The notes below the pieces were generated by a model. The model saw only the letters and a program-made list of their open reading frames with translations, made no database searches and was not told where the DNA came from. The position numbers and the translations under genes were made by a program. Shown here one piece after another: positions 52,674 to 63,320 of a DNA stretch of 64,000 nt. How positions within the stretch are numbered: the first letter of the stretch is position 1; every line of letters begins with the position of its first letter. This DNA comes from Lagopus muta (Eukaryota > Chordata > Aves > Galliformes > Phasianidae): contig NC_064435.1 in assembly GCF_023343835.1 (NCBI RefSeq), positions 56,582,134 to 56,646,133 of the forward strand, in the 5' to 3' direction.

Positions 52674-52708
<35 letters not shown>

Positions 52709-52860
52709 CTTCAAAAGAGTGACAAATTTATTTTTAGACTCTATGTAAAAAAGATTTAAGCTTACTCTGCATCGCCTTGTTGTATAATACCTTTGACAGA
52801 CAGTGTGAGTGCAGCCCAGCTCAGCTGGCTTCAACCCGCGTATCAATGTATGAATTTACT
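52674..52860 (-). pseudogene. Poly(A)-tailed retrocopy-like block
   Basis: On the minus strand an AATAAA hexamer (52732-52727) is followed 18 bases later by 35 uninterrupted A residues (52708-52674). That is the layout of a reverse-transcribed mRNA end, or of a genomic A-run next to a chance signal. The upstream 120 bases are less AT-rich than their surroundings. I could not identify a parent gene, and no target-site duplication is clear. The right edge is arbitrary. Confidence 0.4.
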
Positions 52861-53221
52861 TAAATACTGTTAAACTATTTGAAGTGGCCATCTGGGTAGA
52901 AGTGCTGCCGTTGAACTTTACTGTAACCAACCCGCACGTTGGCCCAGTGAAATGCATTTTCCTTAATTACCTTAATAAGATGTTGCAGCAGATTTAAGCA
53001 AGTGCTAAGATTGGCCTTAGAGCTGCTGCCCACCTGGCTTGGCTCAACCTGCTCCAGCAGAATTGGCTCCAGTTGCTCATGTGCCCCAGTGCCTTCCAGA
53101 ATGAAAGTTATCCCATGGTGAGATGCTACAAAGGTACTTGTCCCCGCACAGTCAAAATAGATAAAGATACTTGTTTAACTTTTTATGTTACATTTGGGAT
53201 TCTACTATGCAGCATTGGTAT

Positions 53222-53436
53222 TTCAGGCCGGATATTAGGAAAAACTTCTAAAGAGTGGTGAAGTGCTGGAACAGGCTGCCTGGGGAGGCGGCTGAGTCGC
53301 TGGAGGTGCTCAGAAAACCTGTAGGTATGCTACTGAGAGATATGGGTTAGTGGGCAAATATTGGCAGAAGGTGGATGTTGGACTGGACAGTCTTGGAGGA
53401 TTTTTTCAATCTTTCTGATTCTATGATTCTATGCTT
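53222..53436 (+). mobile_element. CR1 3' end
   Basis: GGATATTAGGAAAAACTTCT, GGAACAGGCTGCCTGGGGAG, GTTGGACTGGACAGTCTTGG, then ATTCTATGATTCTATG. Confidence 0.95.
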
Positions 53437-53873
53437 TTATTGTGAGCGGAGCTACACAGCTGTGGGATACTTCGGAGGAGGAACATGAAGCAAAATTCAG
53501 CCTTTGCTGAAGAGCAGAAAAGGGTGAGATATCATAATTCAAACTGATACTGTGTACTTTTTATCATCAAAAGAAAAAAAATACTATAAAATGAATTTCA
53601 TTTCCTTTTCTGCCATTTATTCAGTGGAAAATAATAAGGAAAAAAGAAAAACAGACATACCATAAATTAAATATCCTCCTGGAGATCATTGTGCATCTTG
53701 TAGCATATATGACCAGCATTATAAAGAGATGAAATTTGTGTAAACTCAAACATTGTTACCCATATACCTTACATAGTGCTCTTTTCATAGAAAGAAAGAC
53801 TGAAGTAAGAAAGACAGTTCCAGAAGTTTTATTTCCTGAAAGATCAGACTTCAAAGGCTGACAAAAGTCTGTA

Positions 53874-54020
53874 TTCCCCAACCCTGGAGGTGCTGAAGGC
53901 CAGGTTGGATGGGGCCCTGGGCAGCTGAGCTGGTGCGGGGCAGCCCTGCCCATGGCACAAGGTTGGGGCTGGGTGGGCTTTGAGGTCCCTTCCAACCCGA
54001 GCCATTCCGTGACTCTATGA
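53874..54020 (+). mobile_element. CR1 3' end
   Basis: CAACCCTGGAGGTGCTGAAG, GCCAGGTTGGATGGGGCCCT, TTTGAGGTCCCTTCCAACCC, ATTCCGTGACTCTATG. Same subfamily as the copy at 42.2-42.4 kb. Confidence 0.95.
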
Positions 54021-54427
54021 AAAGCATTTCATTTTGTATCAAACCTCACAGTTCCTGTAGGAATGCCCTCACCAAAATGCCACCCAGAGAAGCCAAGCAC
54101 TTGCTCCAGTGGGCCAAACCTGGGTTATTATTTTTCAGTCTTCTAGCACTAACTGAATATTCTGCCTCTTCTTTGAGAGATTTTGTAGTTTGGAAAGAGT
54201 AACAATGAAATCAGGATTCTGCCCATCAGTGAAACTGAATGCATCCAGTAATGGAAAATGTATGGCTCCCTGTCCCTGGGCACTGGGCCAGCCCAGCATG
54301 GTAAAAGTATACATCTTCATTAATTCTCAGTTAGAGAGGAATCGATTGATGCCAGCAGTGTAAACTCAAACAGTGTAAGCTGTTGCAGCTTTGAGCAACC
54401 TTGCCCATAAGTTCCTTTCAGCGTCGG

Positions 54428-54614
54428 TGTGCTTCACGACCCGGGAGTGCACGAACTAGCACCAATATGGCGTGATGTCGAAGTCTCTCTTTATTGAGCA
54501 ATACACCTCTTATATACTCATGCCCTGTTCTATGTTACCACCTTTTAGGGAGGGGTCATCCTATCCCGTGACAACACGACATTCTGTTATGCCTCTTTTA
54601 TGCCTATTACAACA
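54428..54614 (-). mobile_element. Retrovirus-like solo LTR (endogenous)
   Basis: Read on the minus strand: a promoter-like GTATATAAGAGG (TATATA at 54516-54511), then the poly(A) signal AATAAA (54495-54490) about 15 bases on, then a GC-richer U5-like part ending GGGTCGTGAAGCACA. The short TATA-to-AATAAA distance is characteristic of an LTR R region. Proposed ends TGTTGTAATAGG and AAGCACA fit TG...CA. No gag, pol or env reading frames adjoin it, so a solo LTR. Exact ends and family unresolved. Confidence 0.65.
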
Positions 54615-56844
54615 GTAAGCCACCTCCTTCAGAGGAGAAAAATTAGTTTCAGGATTTAAGCCTGTTACTACTAGCTATGCTTACGCTCTCTGGCCATTGG
54701 AATGCCAGTGTCTGGTTAATTCTGAGGACACAGCAGGGTGTGGGATGCTGACCTTCATATCCTGGAGAGCCAAACCTGCAACCTGTGGCTCTGAGCATGG
54801 TTCTCATTGCCTCTCCCAGACTGCTGCTGGTCTGGAGGAGTGGGAGTGGGCACCATGCTGTACTAAATGGCAAAGAGCCCTTTAGAAAACTGGTGCACGC
54901 GTCTGATGTGTGACTGCAGAGATCAATAATTTTAAGTAAACTCAGATTAAAAGCTACTTACTTTCTGCACTGTAAGTCAGGGTCAATACAATGGGAATTT
55001 CAATATTTAATGCTGTATGACTTTGCATAGAAAGTTGACATCTGATTGCATCTTTTTAAGTATTGCATTCAGTGTTCAAACCGGAAAGTTTGGAAGGTGC
55101 TATGGAAGGTGCTATGCCTTTCTGCTTTGCAACTGAAATTAGTTGTGCATTTTTCCTGAACTTCAGTCAAAAAGACGCATTTGTGTCCTATCGTATGCAA
55201 TTTTTGACTCAAGGTGGAGATCTGAAGCAGCCTTGCTGGCAACTGAGCAGGACAACACAGACTGGGAGATCTGCTAAAACATCACCATAGAAAAAATAGG
55301 CAAATAAAGGTGCAGCAGGAAAGTTTTTGCTGAGCCCACCCCTCAGTACATCAAGGATATAACCACCCACATGCCCAGCTGCAATCTCAACTGAGCTCAC
55401 TTAGCTGTGCATCAGTGATGCCATAACGTTGAAAGTATGCATCATTAATTTTTAAGACAGCTCCCGTTAGAAAGAAACTATTAGACTTTGTGATGAGTGT
55501 AATAGACTTGCCAGGGCTAAGTTTTATCAGCACAACATTCTTATTTTCATGTCTCTGAAGACCTGGTATCTGTTTAAGTTACAGTGATGCTCATTTATTG
55601 TGCAGTTTCATGCAGTACCCGAGGGAAATCTGACACAAAGTGTGGCTCCTTCACATCAGCTGTAAATGCCTCTCTGTACCATCAGGGAGAAGGCCTCAGA
55701 ATAATAATGCACCAGTCTTTTAATATGCTCATTGCCAAAGGTTTAGCACTAAGTATTTATTTATTTTATTTTATTTTGTGAACATAGGCAAAGATATTTA
55801 TTCGCTATTACTTGTTAATATAATACATGATATAAATAATGTTATTATCACCTTTGACTGCTTCAGTCAGGTAAGCTCAGGAGATCTGTACAGGAAGGCT
55901 ATGTGGTGCCATGAAGTGTTGCTAGCACTTGGCTAAGGAAACATGTGGTCAGAGACTCCGGCTTATGATAAGAGCAGAGAGCAGGTAAGCATCACAATTT
56001 ATAACTGCACCTCAGTTGCCTGCTTCTCAGTGAGTTCTTTGCACATGGAATTATGTCTCCCTTCAGGGTTACGATGGCACTTCTATTAGCACCAGTTAAT
56101 CAGTCATGTTGAGCTCTGTGTTATATACATCCCTCCTTTCCTTCAGGTTGGTGCACACTCAGTCCAAAGTCTCAGAGCCTGCAGTCCAGTGAAGGTCTTC
56201 TCACCTCTGCCTTAAAAACTACAGCACGCTCAAGACTTCAGCATGAATAATGCACTTTGGGGAATGCTCTGCAGAAAGTAATTAATGAGCCTGGCTTTCA
56301 TTCCCGGTGAGTCATGTTTGGGCCAGCAACGATTTTCATACAGCTTAGGTTGTTCACTGTTACTTCAGAGGAGAGATGTGACTAAGTGTGGAGCCAGGTG
56401 TTGTTTGAAAAGAGAATCTGGCAAGAACTGAAGTAACCTTTCTTTTCACCGTTTTGGTCTTTTGAGATCAAGGTAATTCATTCTTAGTCATAAATGTTTA
56501 GTTTCCCTCACTTTCTCCTTATAAATTTTACACACTCCTACCTTAGCTTCCACACGTGCATCACCCCAAGTGGTGGCCAAGGAAGGACCAAAAAGTTAGC
56601 CAGTACTCTATGCTTGCATAATCTGATTTGAAGGTACCCTGGGAGTTGTCTTCCAGAGCAGTGACTTTTCCAGGATGCAAGTGTGAGGGAAATTGCTGCT
56701 GATTTCAGACAGGTAATGCTATTCCTTTGGCTGCATAACCACTTTTCTTCTATTATCTCCTCTATCCTTTTATGCTCAAAGCTCATTGGTTAATGCTGAA
56801 AAGAGAATTCCTTCAACTACGTACATAGATGGAGGGGAAAACAT
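54615..56844. other. Intergenic, no gene seen
   Basis: No coding or repeat family recognised apart from simple AT-rich runs such as the TTTAT repeats near 55760. Confidence 0.55.
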
Positions 56845-57210
56845 ATGAGGGACAGCTGAGGTCCCTGGGTGGTTCAGCCCAGCACAGAGGAGCTGAGGGA
56901 AGGCCTGATGGCGGCTGTAGCTCCTCACAGGCAGCACAAGGGCAGTGACAGGGCCCAGGGAACAGCATGGAGATGAAGATGCATCAGGGGAAGGTCAGAG
57001 GAGAGTTAGGGAAAGATTCTTCATCAGAGGGTGGTGGGTATGGAACAGGCTGCCAAGGGCAGTGGGCATGGCCCCAAGTTCTGGAGTTCAAGCAGCGTTT
57101 GGACACCATTCTCAGACATAAGGTTTGAATTGTGGGTGTTGCTGTGTGGAGCCAGAAGTTGGACTTGATGATCCTTGTGGGTCCAACTTAGAATGTACTA
57201 TGATATCTGG
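56845..57210 (+). mobile_element. CR1 3' region, long fragment
   Basis: AGCACAGAGGAGCTGAGGGA, GGCGGCTGTAGCTCCTCACA, AGGGCAGTGACAGGGCCCAG, GGAACAGGCTGCCAAGGGCA, TTGGACTTGATGATCCTTGT, GGGTCCAACTTAGAATGTAC. A different CR1 subfamily (GATCCTTGTGGGTCC ending) from the copies at 42 and 54 kb. Confidence 0.92.
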
Positions 57211-58359
57211 GAAGCGGTCCTGTAGCATCCCAGGAGGTGGAGCTGGAGGGAACAAAGGTACTAGTGGATCTAAGCAATGCAAGGAATTAGGGTTAAATGG
57301 GCTCAGGATTGAGGGGTGGAGCTATTTCTGTCCTAGATGACATCAGTGGATTTTGGCCTTAGCCAGAGAGTATCATATATATGCCCACATAGATGCTCAG
57401 GGAAATCTGAAGGTGCCATTCAATGCCAGCTGCTGGAGCCTAGACAGCTCAGGACTTGGTTTCCCTCTTTCCCTTTTTTAACTTTAGTGGCAGTGATAAC
57501 TAATAACATAAACCAAGCAGAGCCGTTTGTATGAGAGCAAATAGTGCTGCATGTAATGCAAAGAACCAGCTGAGAGTTGAACAGATTTAGGGGTAACCCC
57601 CATGCTCAAGGTCTGGCAGAGTGCACCAATGAGCTGTGATGCAGATTCAGGAGTTCTTCAGCCTCAGTTGTGCCCAGGAATAATCTAATAAGGGGGTACA
57701 GAGGTGGCTGAGAGACCAGCCCTGCAGTTCTTGACTGCTTATTAAAAGTCATGGGAATTTCCATATGTAAGATTTGGCCCCAAACTATTTTTAGTATCTG
57801 GGGAGTATGTTTTGTTGCTTGGAGTTTGTGATAAAATGGGGAAATAAGTTCTCATGCCCCTTCGTCTCCTGTTTATCAGTATGGCTGCACTGAATCCAAA
57901 AGAAGTGACCTTAGAAAAGAGAACTTTATGTTACAAAAATACTTGCACAGACTATATGGAAAGCATGTGAATATTCCTGAAATATGATCAAAACAAAACC
58001 CAGATGACTTTAAGAGATTGAAGTAACATTATCTTTCCTTTATTCAACCCAAGCGGAATTTAAATCTGCTGCAGGCAGTCTCTAGAAATAGCACTTAATG
58101 TGATGCCAGAATATCCTGCAGAAAAGGTACAACATATTAATGTATGTAGGTTGTCTTTGATTTCATTTAGTTGTTTGAAAGGGCACAGCCAGATAACCAC
58201 AGTAATGGTATTTGTGGGACCCACTCATTTGGGATGACTGCTTACACACAGCGTTGCCTGTGCCTGCTGAAGAACAACAATGTCAAGTTAGACCAATATC
58301 TCAGTTATTAAAACATATCCGGCTTGTTTTATAGGATTCTGCTTTGAAATTCATAAGAC

Positions 58360-58390
<31 letters not shown>

Positions 58391-59464
58391 ATTTACTCTC
58401 TTCCTGCCCTTGCCCTAGGGCTGTTGGCCTAATTTTACTTCTCTGTGGACTTCAGGCTCTAGTGGATTTACAAATCATTTTCGAGCTCACCTCAGGTTTT
58501 CATTTTGTCCTTGTGTACCTCCAAACCCAGCCTGCAGATGGACCTACCCCAGTGCAGAGACACTGAAATGCTGAGAGACATTGACAGGTATTGGCTCTGA
58601 AAGGAATGGGTAGAAGAAATAATTCAGTCAGTGTAGTAAAGCGCACATTAGCATTGAGATCAAAACTACCACCGATTTCAATGGAAGCAAGCTCAGAGTT
58701 CTTTTCCTTCTCTCTGCTGGCTTTGTTTTTTGTTGTTTTTTGTTTTTGTTTTTCCCTGCATTTTTGAGTAATTCTTGTTTCTTACAGGCTCTGACGCCTC
58801 CATTTTTCTGTCCATCTTGATTTTAGGGTAGAGTTGACAAGAAGAAACAACTACAGAGAAGAAAATAGAGCTGCTGAATGCCATAGCTAGGACTTTGAGG
58901 GCTTTTTTCCCTATGAGTTTTGCTAGAGACAGGTGAAGCTTTGAGTCCTGTTTCATTCCCTTCAGTCATTCCCTTTACGTGGTTGGCTGATAACAGCTTT
59001 TGAATTTCCCATGCTGTTCTGGACTCCTCCTTAGTCAGCAGATTTCTCTAACTTCATAAGCAGACACTTGAGGTAGAAAAGAATGCAGATGTTCGATATA
59101 CAAAGCAGAGGAAAAATACATACCTTTTTGTATTTTGCCAATTCCTGGTAATGCCTGCCTAGAGGAATATTAAAACCATATGCTCACATTGGTCTTGGTG
59201 CCTTTTGAAATGAAATGCTATCACTTAAATTCACTTTGTTTTTGTTGGTGGTGGTGTCAGTGGGTTTTTGTTTTATTTTGAATTCATTTAAATAAATGTA
59301 CAAAGATTTCATAATAAAAAAAAATGCTGACACACATTCTTGCACAGAGGACGTAGTTTGCCAGTAACTGACCCTGACTTGCTCTTAGCTGTCTTACTTA
59401 ATGAGAAATGCATAGTGGGAATGGATGGCTGGAAGCCAGAATCAGGAAGATTTAATTGAGGAGC
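57211..59464. other. Intergenic, no gene seen
   Basis: Contains a run of 22 T at 58365-58386. No poly(A) signal precedes it on the minus strand. Confidence 0.55.
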
Positions 59465-59560
59465 AAGTGAGAGTGATTAGCTATTGAAATAAGCTACGAA
59501 GAGAAGCTGAGGACTTTCCGTGCCTGGATGTCTTCAAATCAACAATCAGGTCTCATGTGG
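59465..59560 (+). mobile_element. Possible ancient CR1-like 3' fragment
   Basis: GAGTGATTAGCTATTGAAAT, AAGCTACGAAGAGAAGCTGA, GGATGTCTTCAAATCAACA resemble the 3' UTR of old amniote CR1 elements (ATTAACCACTGGAACAA...CTTTAAATCAAGA type). Strongly diverged. Confidence 0.4.
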
Positions 59561-61079
59561 ACAAAATAAATAACCGAACAAACATTTATGGATCCTCCAC
59601 AAAGAGCAACACTATGAAAATCAGTGCTCTGTGATCTGCAGAAGATTGCAGCATTTAATGGTTCCTTCTGGGTTTAAGTCTGAGTTTAGGGCAAATTAGA
59701 ATGCTGATAATGTGAATGTAACTTTCTGAACCCCAAATTCCCTTGCAGATTTTTTCTCCAAATCTGCCAGACTCTAAATGTCCAAGAACTGAGTGAGTGT
59801 GGAAACAATCTTGAAAGAGCTGCCAAGGAAATCACGGGCCGCTGTGTCCCAGGAGATGTTTGTGGGTGAAAACTTATCACAGAGAGAAGCTTTTCCCGCA
59901 CTAAGGCCCCATGGAGAGAAGGTCTGCCTGCCTCTGGCACTCTTAGGCCTAGAATATCAAACATTTTGACAGACAGCAGAAAGTTCACCTTCAGTCAGTT
60001 CTTAAAATGCCCAGCATTACATCTCCTGTCTGTATACAATAAATGAAAGGTAATTAGAAAAGGAAGGACTCGGTAGCTTTTCTTTTCACAGTAAATAATT
60101 GAGAGACACCAAATAAGCTGCAGCTATTTCAATCCATTTTTATAGAGTCTCTCTTGCAAAACAAGTGTGCATGTGCTTTGATTTCAGACTAGCATTCTAA
60201 CCATTTTCTTCAAAAGTAGAAAGAAAAATTGGCTCCTTTGCTTAGTGGGTTCCTGTGATCTGAGGTTGCACAGAGATATTTCCCGTTATCAGTATGCAGC
60301 CTCCTGCTTTGAATTGCCAACTTCTGAAATTCTTTTTCAAGCATGCCTGAAATAGAATATTTCATGTGGAAATAAATGAGTTTGTGAAACTCTTTTAATT
60401 ATTTTACTCCAGTGAAAAGATTAAAATGTTAGTCTCTCACATTCCATACCCTATGTTTTAACTTAAAAGAACATAAAGAAGATTAATCATTTTCATGCCA
60501 AATACAGAACAAGAGTATTTTTTTCTTTTCCTCACACAATCCAAAGCCATCAGATTCCTGCACCCACCTGCTGTGCGTATGAGCTGAACGTTATCAAGTA
60601 CAAATTAAGGATCTGATTAGCAATTGCTTCTGGATGTGGCCTTGCACATTTGTATCTGTTTCACAGTCAAAGCAGAATCAGGCTCCCATGGGATCAAGCA
60701 CCACAGGGAAATAGAAAGGCTCTGAATCAGCAAATGCAGTCCCTATCTGATTGTAAATGTAGGAAAGAAGTACTGCCTCATTTTGAGAAACCAAATTACA
60801 TCATGTTAATATTCTAAGTGGCCTGATGAGTTTTTTTGGAAGGGAGGATGTAGTGGTGGCATGGGGCGGCTGGGAATCAAGTTGCTCATGGGCTGGACCT
60901 CAGGGTTTGCGTCCTTTGGAATGCTCACAGCCTTGCAGGGAATGTGCAGAGCCTCCTACCAGCTCCCAGGGCAGCCAGGTGCTCCCAGTAAATTACATGG
61001 GGATGCTGGAGTATTTCACAAAGCAGGTACTTTTTTTTTTTTTTTTTTTTGCAAAATTGGTTGCTCTTTGCTGCCATTC
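59561..61079. other. Intergenic, no gene seen
   Basis: GC-richer block near 60850-61020 with chance open frames, ending in a run of 20 T (61031-61050). Confidence 0.5.
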
Positions 61080-61562
61080 AGTGAGACCTGGACAAGCTGG
61101 AGATGGGCAGAGAGGAACCAGGTAAGATTCAACAAGAGCAAGTGCAGAGTCTTATACCTAGTGTGGAATAACATCAGTGGAGGTTAGATGCTGGCTTGCT
61201 CAAGAAGAAAGGCTGAGAGACCTGGGACCATTCATCCTGGAGAAGACTGAGGGGAGATCCTATAAATGTTTACAAAAATCTAAATGGCAAAAGTCAAATG
61301 GATGGGGATAGGCTCTTTTCAGTGGCGTGAAGCAGCAGGAAAAAGGGCAACATAACAAGTTCCATACAAACATGAAGAAGAACTTCTTTACTTTGAGGTT
61401 TACAGAGCAGTGGAACAGACTGCCCAGAGTCTCCTTCTCTGGAGATATTCAAGACTTTCCTGGAAGCTTCCCTGTGCTATCTCTTCTAGGGACCCTGCTT
61501 TAGCAAGGGGTTGGTCTTGATGATCTCCGGTTCTCTTGCAACCCCTATGATTCTGTGATTCC
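61080..61562 (+). mobile_element. CR1 LINE, ORF2 end and 3' UTR
   Basis: AGATTCAACAAGAGCAAGTG (RFNKSKC, the RT-downstream motif), then GAAAGGCTGAGAGACCTGGG, CATCCTGGAGAAGACTGAGG, GAACAGACTGCCCAGAGTCT, TTGGTCTTGATGATCTCCGG, ATGATTCTGTGATTCC. Full 3' end present, 5' part truncated. Confidence 0.95.
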
Positions 61563-62648
61563 TTACAGAGTTGCTAGAGAATTCCCAAGCAGCCAACTGT
61601 GGCAACTCTCCACAGAAAATAATGCTTGAAGCAGTGCACTTCTTCAGAGCAGTTTGCCACCAGAGCCTTCCCTAATAACTGGTGGGTCATTGCCTCTTTA
61701 CCTTGGATCTTGTCCATGCCTGTGAGTGATTAACCTCCCTAGCTCACTCAGTGGCTTCATCATGAGCAGATTTCCTGGTAAGCTTCGTATTTTTTTTGTG
61801 CCTCTCAGGTATTCTGAGTTTCCTGATGGAGCCACTTTGGGCCTCCCAATAGGAAGAAAGGTTCCTGCTCCCTGGACGCTGCCACTGATGTTTGTTCACC
61901 TGACTCCCCACCCGTACCCACTGTAGCTATGTGTTACCACATTTCATCGTGCTTTTTCTCCTGAAACACTGCCAAATGCCACTTCACCTTTATAGCCTGA
62001 AAAGGAAGTCAGGAAACTTGCACCAAACCTGATCTAGACTTCCTGAGCCAAACTTTTGCAACCTGCTTAGAGGTCCTGAGTTGTGGTAGCCTGAAGGAAG
62101 GAGGTGTTAAGATAACCTCTCCAACCCAGGAATCCACTGGATTCCCCCACTGCTGCATGCCAGGAGATGGGCTTTGCCTCTAAGCATTAGTAACCCAAAG
62201 AAACATTTTTTCCTCCATTTTCTCTCTAAAAATTGGTGTAAATGAAAGCTATTCAAAACGTAGGAAAACGAAGAGTAGCAAAGCTTAACTTTGTAGAGAT
62301 ATCATTTAAAGGCAAATGCAGTAATGTTTGTGGGATTCTCAGCCTCCGTGTTTTGGAGGTCATGGCAGTGACAGGCAGCTGTCAGTTCAAGCACAGGGAA
62401 ATAAACTACCTGAAAAATATCAAAGTGAATTGGTTACCTTCAGGTAATTTGGAGATGTGAGGCTTGTCTTGTCTCTTAGATGTTGCCTGTCAAGTTTTTG
62501 TGAGGCTCTCATGGCCTAGCTTACAACTTCATGCTTGCACAACCCAGCTGTGGGGGCAAAGGGCAGCCATGGGGTTGGCCCTGGGTGCAGGAGGTGCAGA
62601 GATGGCCCTGCTTGGCGGGAACTGAGCAAGCAAGGGCATCCCTAACCT

Positions 62649-62670
62649 AAACCTTATAGGAATAAGGTTT
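62649..62670. repeat. Perfect 9-bp inverted repeat, 4-base loop
   Basis: AAACCTTAT, loop AGGA, ATAAGGTTT. Two bases before a second perfect hairpin. Confidence 0.9.
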
Positions 62671-62672
62671 TG

Positions 62673-62699
62673 AACTGCTGAAACTTGATTTCAGCAGTT
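62673..62699. repeat. Perfect 11-bp inverted repeat, 5-base loop
   Basis: AACTGCTGAAA, loop CTTGA, TTTCAGCAGTT. G-T pairs could extend it by two outside the stem. Confidence 0.9.
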
Positions 62700-63035
62700 T
62701 GATTCAGCAGTAACAGGAACAAGCCTGAGATAGCAGATAACAGATGTCCAAATCAAACGCACTTGAAACCCTCAGAGAGATGTTGGTCTGTCATTAGAGC
62801 AATGCTAGACTGTGGCCAGTGGGGACCTGAATGTTAATTTTCCCCTCCCAGTGGTCTGTATTATTTTAAAATTTCCTCTAGCAAGCATTCCATTAATGTG
62901 ATTTCCTCACACTACATTTAGCTGAGAAAGTTCCATCTCCTTTATTAAAAAATGATTTTTCAAATAAACTTATTCCAGCAGATTTTTGTTCTGAAGATGA
63001 GGATCTGAATAATGCTGGAGGAAAAAAATTGCTGC

Positions 63036-63320
63036 CTTTTCTTTTTCTTTTTCTTTTTCTTTTTCTTGTTCTTGTTCTTGTTCTTGTTCTTGTTCTTGTT
63101 CTTGTTCTTGTTCTTGTTCTTTTTCTTTTCTTGTTATTTTTCTTTTTCTTTTCTTTTTCTTTTTCTTTTTCTTTTTCTTTTTCTTTTTCTTTCTCTTTCT
63201 CTTTCTCTTTCTCTTTCTCTTTCTCTTTCTCTTTCTCTTTCTCTTTCTCTTTCTCTTTCTCTTTCTCTTTTTCTTTTTCTTTTTCTTTTTCTTTTTCTTT
63301 TTCTTTTTCTTTTTCTTTTT
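63036..63320. repeat. Polypyrimidine hexanucleotide array with variant blocks
   Basis: Almost pure C/T on the plus strand, six-base period. Blocks in order: CTTTTT (63036-63064), nine CTTGTT (63065-63118), a mixed CTTTTT/CTTTTC stretch with one TTGTTA interruption (63119-63188), thirteen CTTTCT (63189-63266), nine CTTTTT (63267-63320). Open frames through it (poly Leu/Phe/Ser or Lys/Arg/Glu/Gln) are artefacts of the repeat. Confidence 0.97.

Larger units (their letters stand above)
61563..63035. other. Intergenic, no gene seen
   Basis: No coding signal. Contains the paired hairpins at 62649-62699. Confidence 0.55.

Noticed and set aside
63036-63320. CRISPR-like or telomere-like array
   Set aside because: Units are six bases with no spacers and are not TTAGGG; it is a simple-sequence microsatellite.
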